Under the pieces are notes generated by a model. That model was not told where the DNA came from and did not search any database. It was given only the letters and a program-made list of their open reading frames with translations. 64,000 bases of DNA from Bacteroides sp. (GTDB lineage Bacteria; Bacteroidota; Bacteroidia; Bacteroidales; Bacteroidaceae), in the NCBI RefSeq assembly GCF_028690125.1, contig NZ_JAQVBV010000009.1, positions 62,001 to 126,000 of the forward strand, given 5' to 3'. Both the position numbers and the translations under genes were made by a program. How positions within the stretch are numbered: the first letter of the stretch is position 1; each line of letters starts with the position of its first letter. Below are positions 62,834 through 64,000 of the stretch, piece by piece.

Positions 62834-64000
62834 CTATCGTGCGTCAAACGCTGCATCAATCAAAGCCTGCAAGTTTTGATAATGACTACGAACAAGTGCG
62901 CTGGAAGCACCGACAGTTCCGGCAAACTTCCTTCTCAGATCCATTAATTGCCCATGGGCTATTAATGGAGCATCGGATGGTGAACCGGACATTCCCAAAC
63001 TTATCATCAATCCGGGAATATTAATTCCACCGCCGTTTTTCGGCTTATCGAGCATCGAAATCAATGCATTCACACACGTCTTTTAAAGCACGTTGATAAG
63101 AATCCGGTTTCTTACCGCCATTCAAATCACTCCAGATGCCTTTCTGCAAATCACGGAAGAATTCATCTGTCTTATATGCTTTAGCTCCGTTCATCCTTTC
63201 ATTATTCATCATCTTGTCGAAGGTACGTGCACTAAGCAATCTATTCAATACACCATTCTGAATACGGCTAATAGCATTGAATGTATTGAAGCCTCCTTTC
63301 TCAGTCATTTGCTTATCTACCAACCAAGTTGGCGTGGCAAACAATTCTTTATTCAGAAAGGTAACCGCTTTTTTCTGAATATCTTTCGGCACGTATTCTA
63401 CAGCTTTCACATCTGTCTGTTCCACAGATATGGGAGTACTGTAAATACCGGCAATATTGGTTGCAATATGTCCCATATACAAGCTAAATTGTCCCAAAAC
63501 ATTCTGATACAGATCAACAGCTTTATCATAACCTTTATTCGGTTCATACGTCCATTTCATAATTGCCGGCATAATAAGTTTCAGATTCTTTATGCCATAT
63601 GTACCTGCCAACATAGCATCGTCTCCCAAATCCTCACTTTGGTTGCGCGGATCATCTCAATCTGTTTCCGTACCAAAAGTATAGCGTTTGTCTTCTTTCA
63701 GTTTTTCTATAATCCACTTGTTTAGGTAAGGTTCTTCAGCCTCTGGAGTATTATACTGTGGCAGCCAGGGGTACCCCCAATCAATACCCCATTCATCGTA
63801 TATACCGATACGTGGGAAAATTCCCGCATAAGAAATATTGTCCTCTGGCTGTGCTACATAATTGAAACGCGCATAGTCCATGATTGACGAAGTATGTCCG
63901 TTAGCTTCCACCCATGCTTTATCTCTCAGCTTTTCTACCGGAACAGTATTGGATGAACCGAAGTTATGACACAATCCCAATGTATGACCAACTTCGTGAG
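62834..64000 (-). pseudogene. Zinc-dependent metalloprotease gene (DUF4953/5117 type), broken, runs off the edge
   Basis: The 3' part of a large metalloprotease gene is present; the rest lies beyond the right edge. The zinc site HEVGHTLGLCHNFG (HExxHxxGxxH) is encoded at about 63959-64000. Then the frame is interrupted twice. A TGA at 63657-63659 lies in frame between TFGTETD and DDPRNQSEDLGDDAM. Near 63071-63077 the frame runs out after DVCECIDFDAR, while the next frame continues with NALISMLDKPKNGG through to a natural end at 62834. A lost GT pair in a GTGTGTG run would explain the shift. The catalytic domain before the stop appears intact, so a truncated protein could be made, but I call it a pseudogene. 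Confidence 0.82.

Noticed and set aside
63657..63659. TGA as a selenocysteine codon in the metalloprotease
   Set aside because: No SECIS-like hairpin was seen after it, no selenium genes are nearby, and the position is not a catalytic cysteine; a second frameshift downstream supports gene decay.

Overview
The window is chromosomal DNA of a gut Bacteroides species, most like the B. thetaiotaomicron/ovatus group. The reasons are a SusC/SusD pair, Bacteroides-type promoters (TTTG, about 19 bp, TAnnTTTG) in front of many genes, many SPII lipoproteins, GldE, DUF3575/DUF3868 proteins, an HU gene, and a btuB-btuG-btuH vitamin B12 locus. The species assignment is inference from gene content; no search was run. 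No tRNA, rRNA, CRISPR array, prophage or intact insertion sequence was seen, so this is mostly ordinary core and accessory chromosome.

Layout: 1-4.6 kb holds a SusD/SusC pair (minus strand) without neighbouring CAZymes. 4.8-12.3 kb is a biotin cluster (plus): DUF4421 protein, a BioB-BioA fusion, BioF, BioG, BioC, BioD, with a tiny lipoprotein gene facing the other way inside it. A cytosolic PAS hybrid kinase (12.6-14.9 kb) separates this from a three-gene biotin-dependent acyl-CoA carboxylase operon (15.1-18.7 kb, minus), the natural consumer of the biotin. 19-23.5 kb (plus) encodes a DUF3575 protein, an OmpA/DUF3868 protein, a lactate-permease-family transporter and a lipoprotein thioredoxin. 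23.5-29 kb (minus) is a four-gene unit: a TonB-dependent receptor with an HU-like N-terminus, a degenerate LytS kinase, an intact LytS kinase and a LytTR regulator. 29.1-32.5 kb (minus) is a GT4/toroid fusion, a GH130 phosphorylase and a 43-residue basic protein, preceded by a compact small-RNA-like unit.

33-44.5 kb contains an AI-2E-type permease, a GT2 glycosyltransferase, a LolE-type permease with an aminotransferase, a fucose-isomerase-like protein, a PHP phosphatase, an ABC-F ATPase and two proteins of poorly known role. 44.7-47.2 kb is an OmpR/PhoB-type two-component pair. 47.6-54 kb has a DUF5106 thioredoxin-like lipoprotein, then a cobalamin riboswitch controlling btuB, btuG and btuH: outer-membrane capture and import of B12. 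54.3-58.2 kb (minus) is a phosphopantetheinyl transferase, GldE, Ssb and MutY. 59.1-61.3 kb (plus) is HU, a 30-residue ribosomal-type miniprotein and RNase G. The right edge holds an S41 peptidase and the 3' part of a zinc metalloprotease gene broken by a stop and a frameshift.

Beyond the track of long genes I found four short genes (8468-8641, 32340-32471, 58312-58455, 59449-59541), a roughly 70-nt candidate small RNA with its own promoter and terminator, a 22-bp-period array of palindromes upstream of bioC, a pair of 13-bp palindromes whose centres are also 22 bp apart, and three intergenic inverted-repeat elements. I corrected starts for bioC, the DUF3575 gene, the lactate permease, the thioredoxin, the GT2 gene, ssb and mutY. 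The most promising leads are the extra N-terminal module on BioBA, the receptor/pseudokinase/kinase/regulator unit, and the GT4-GH130-miniprotein operon.
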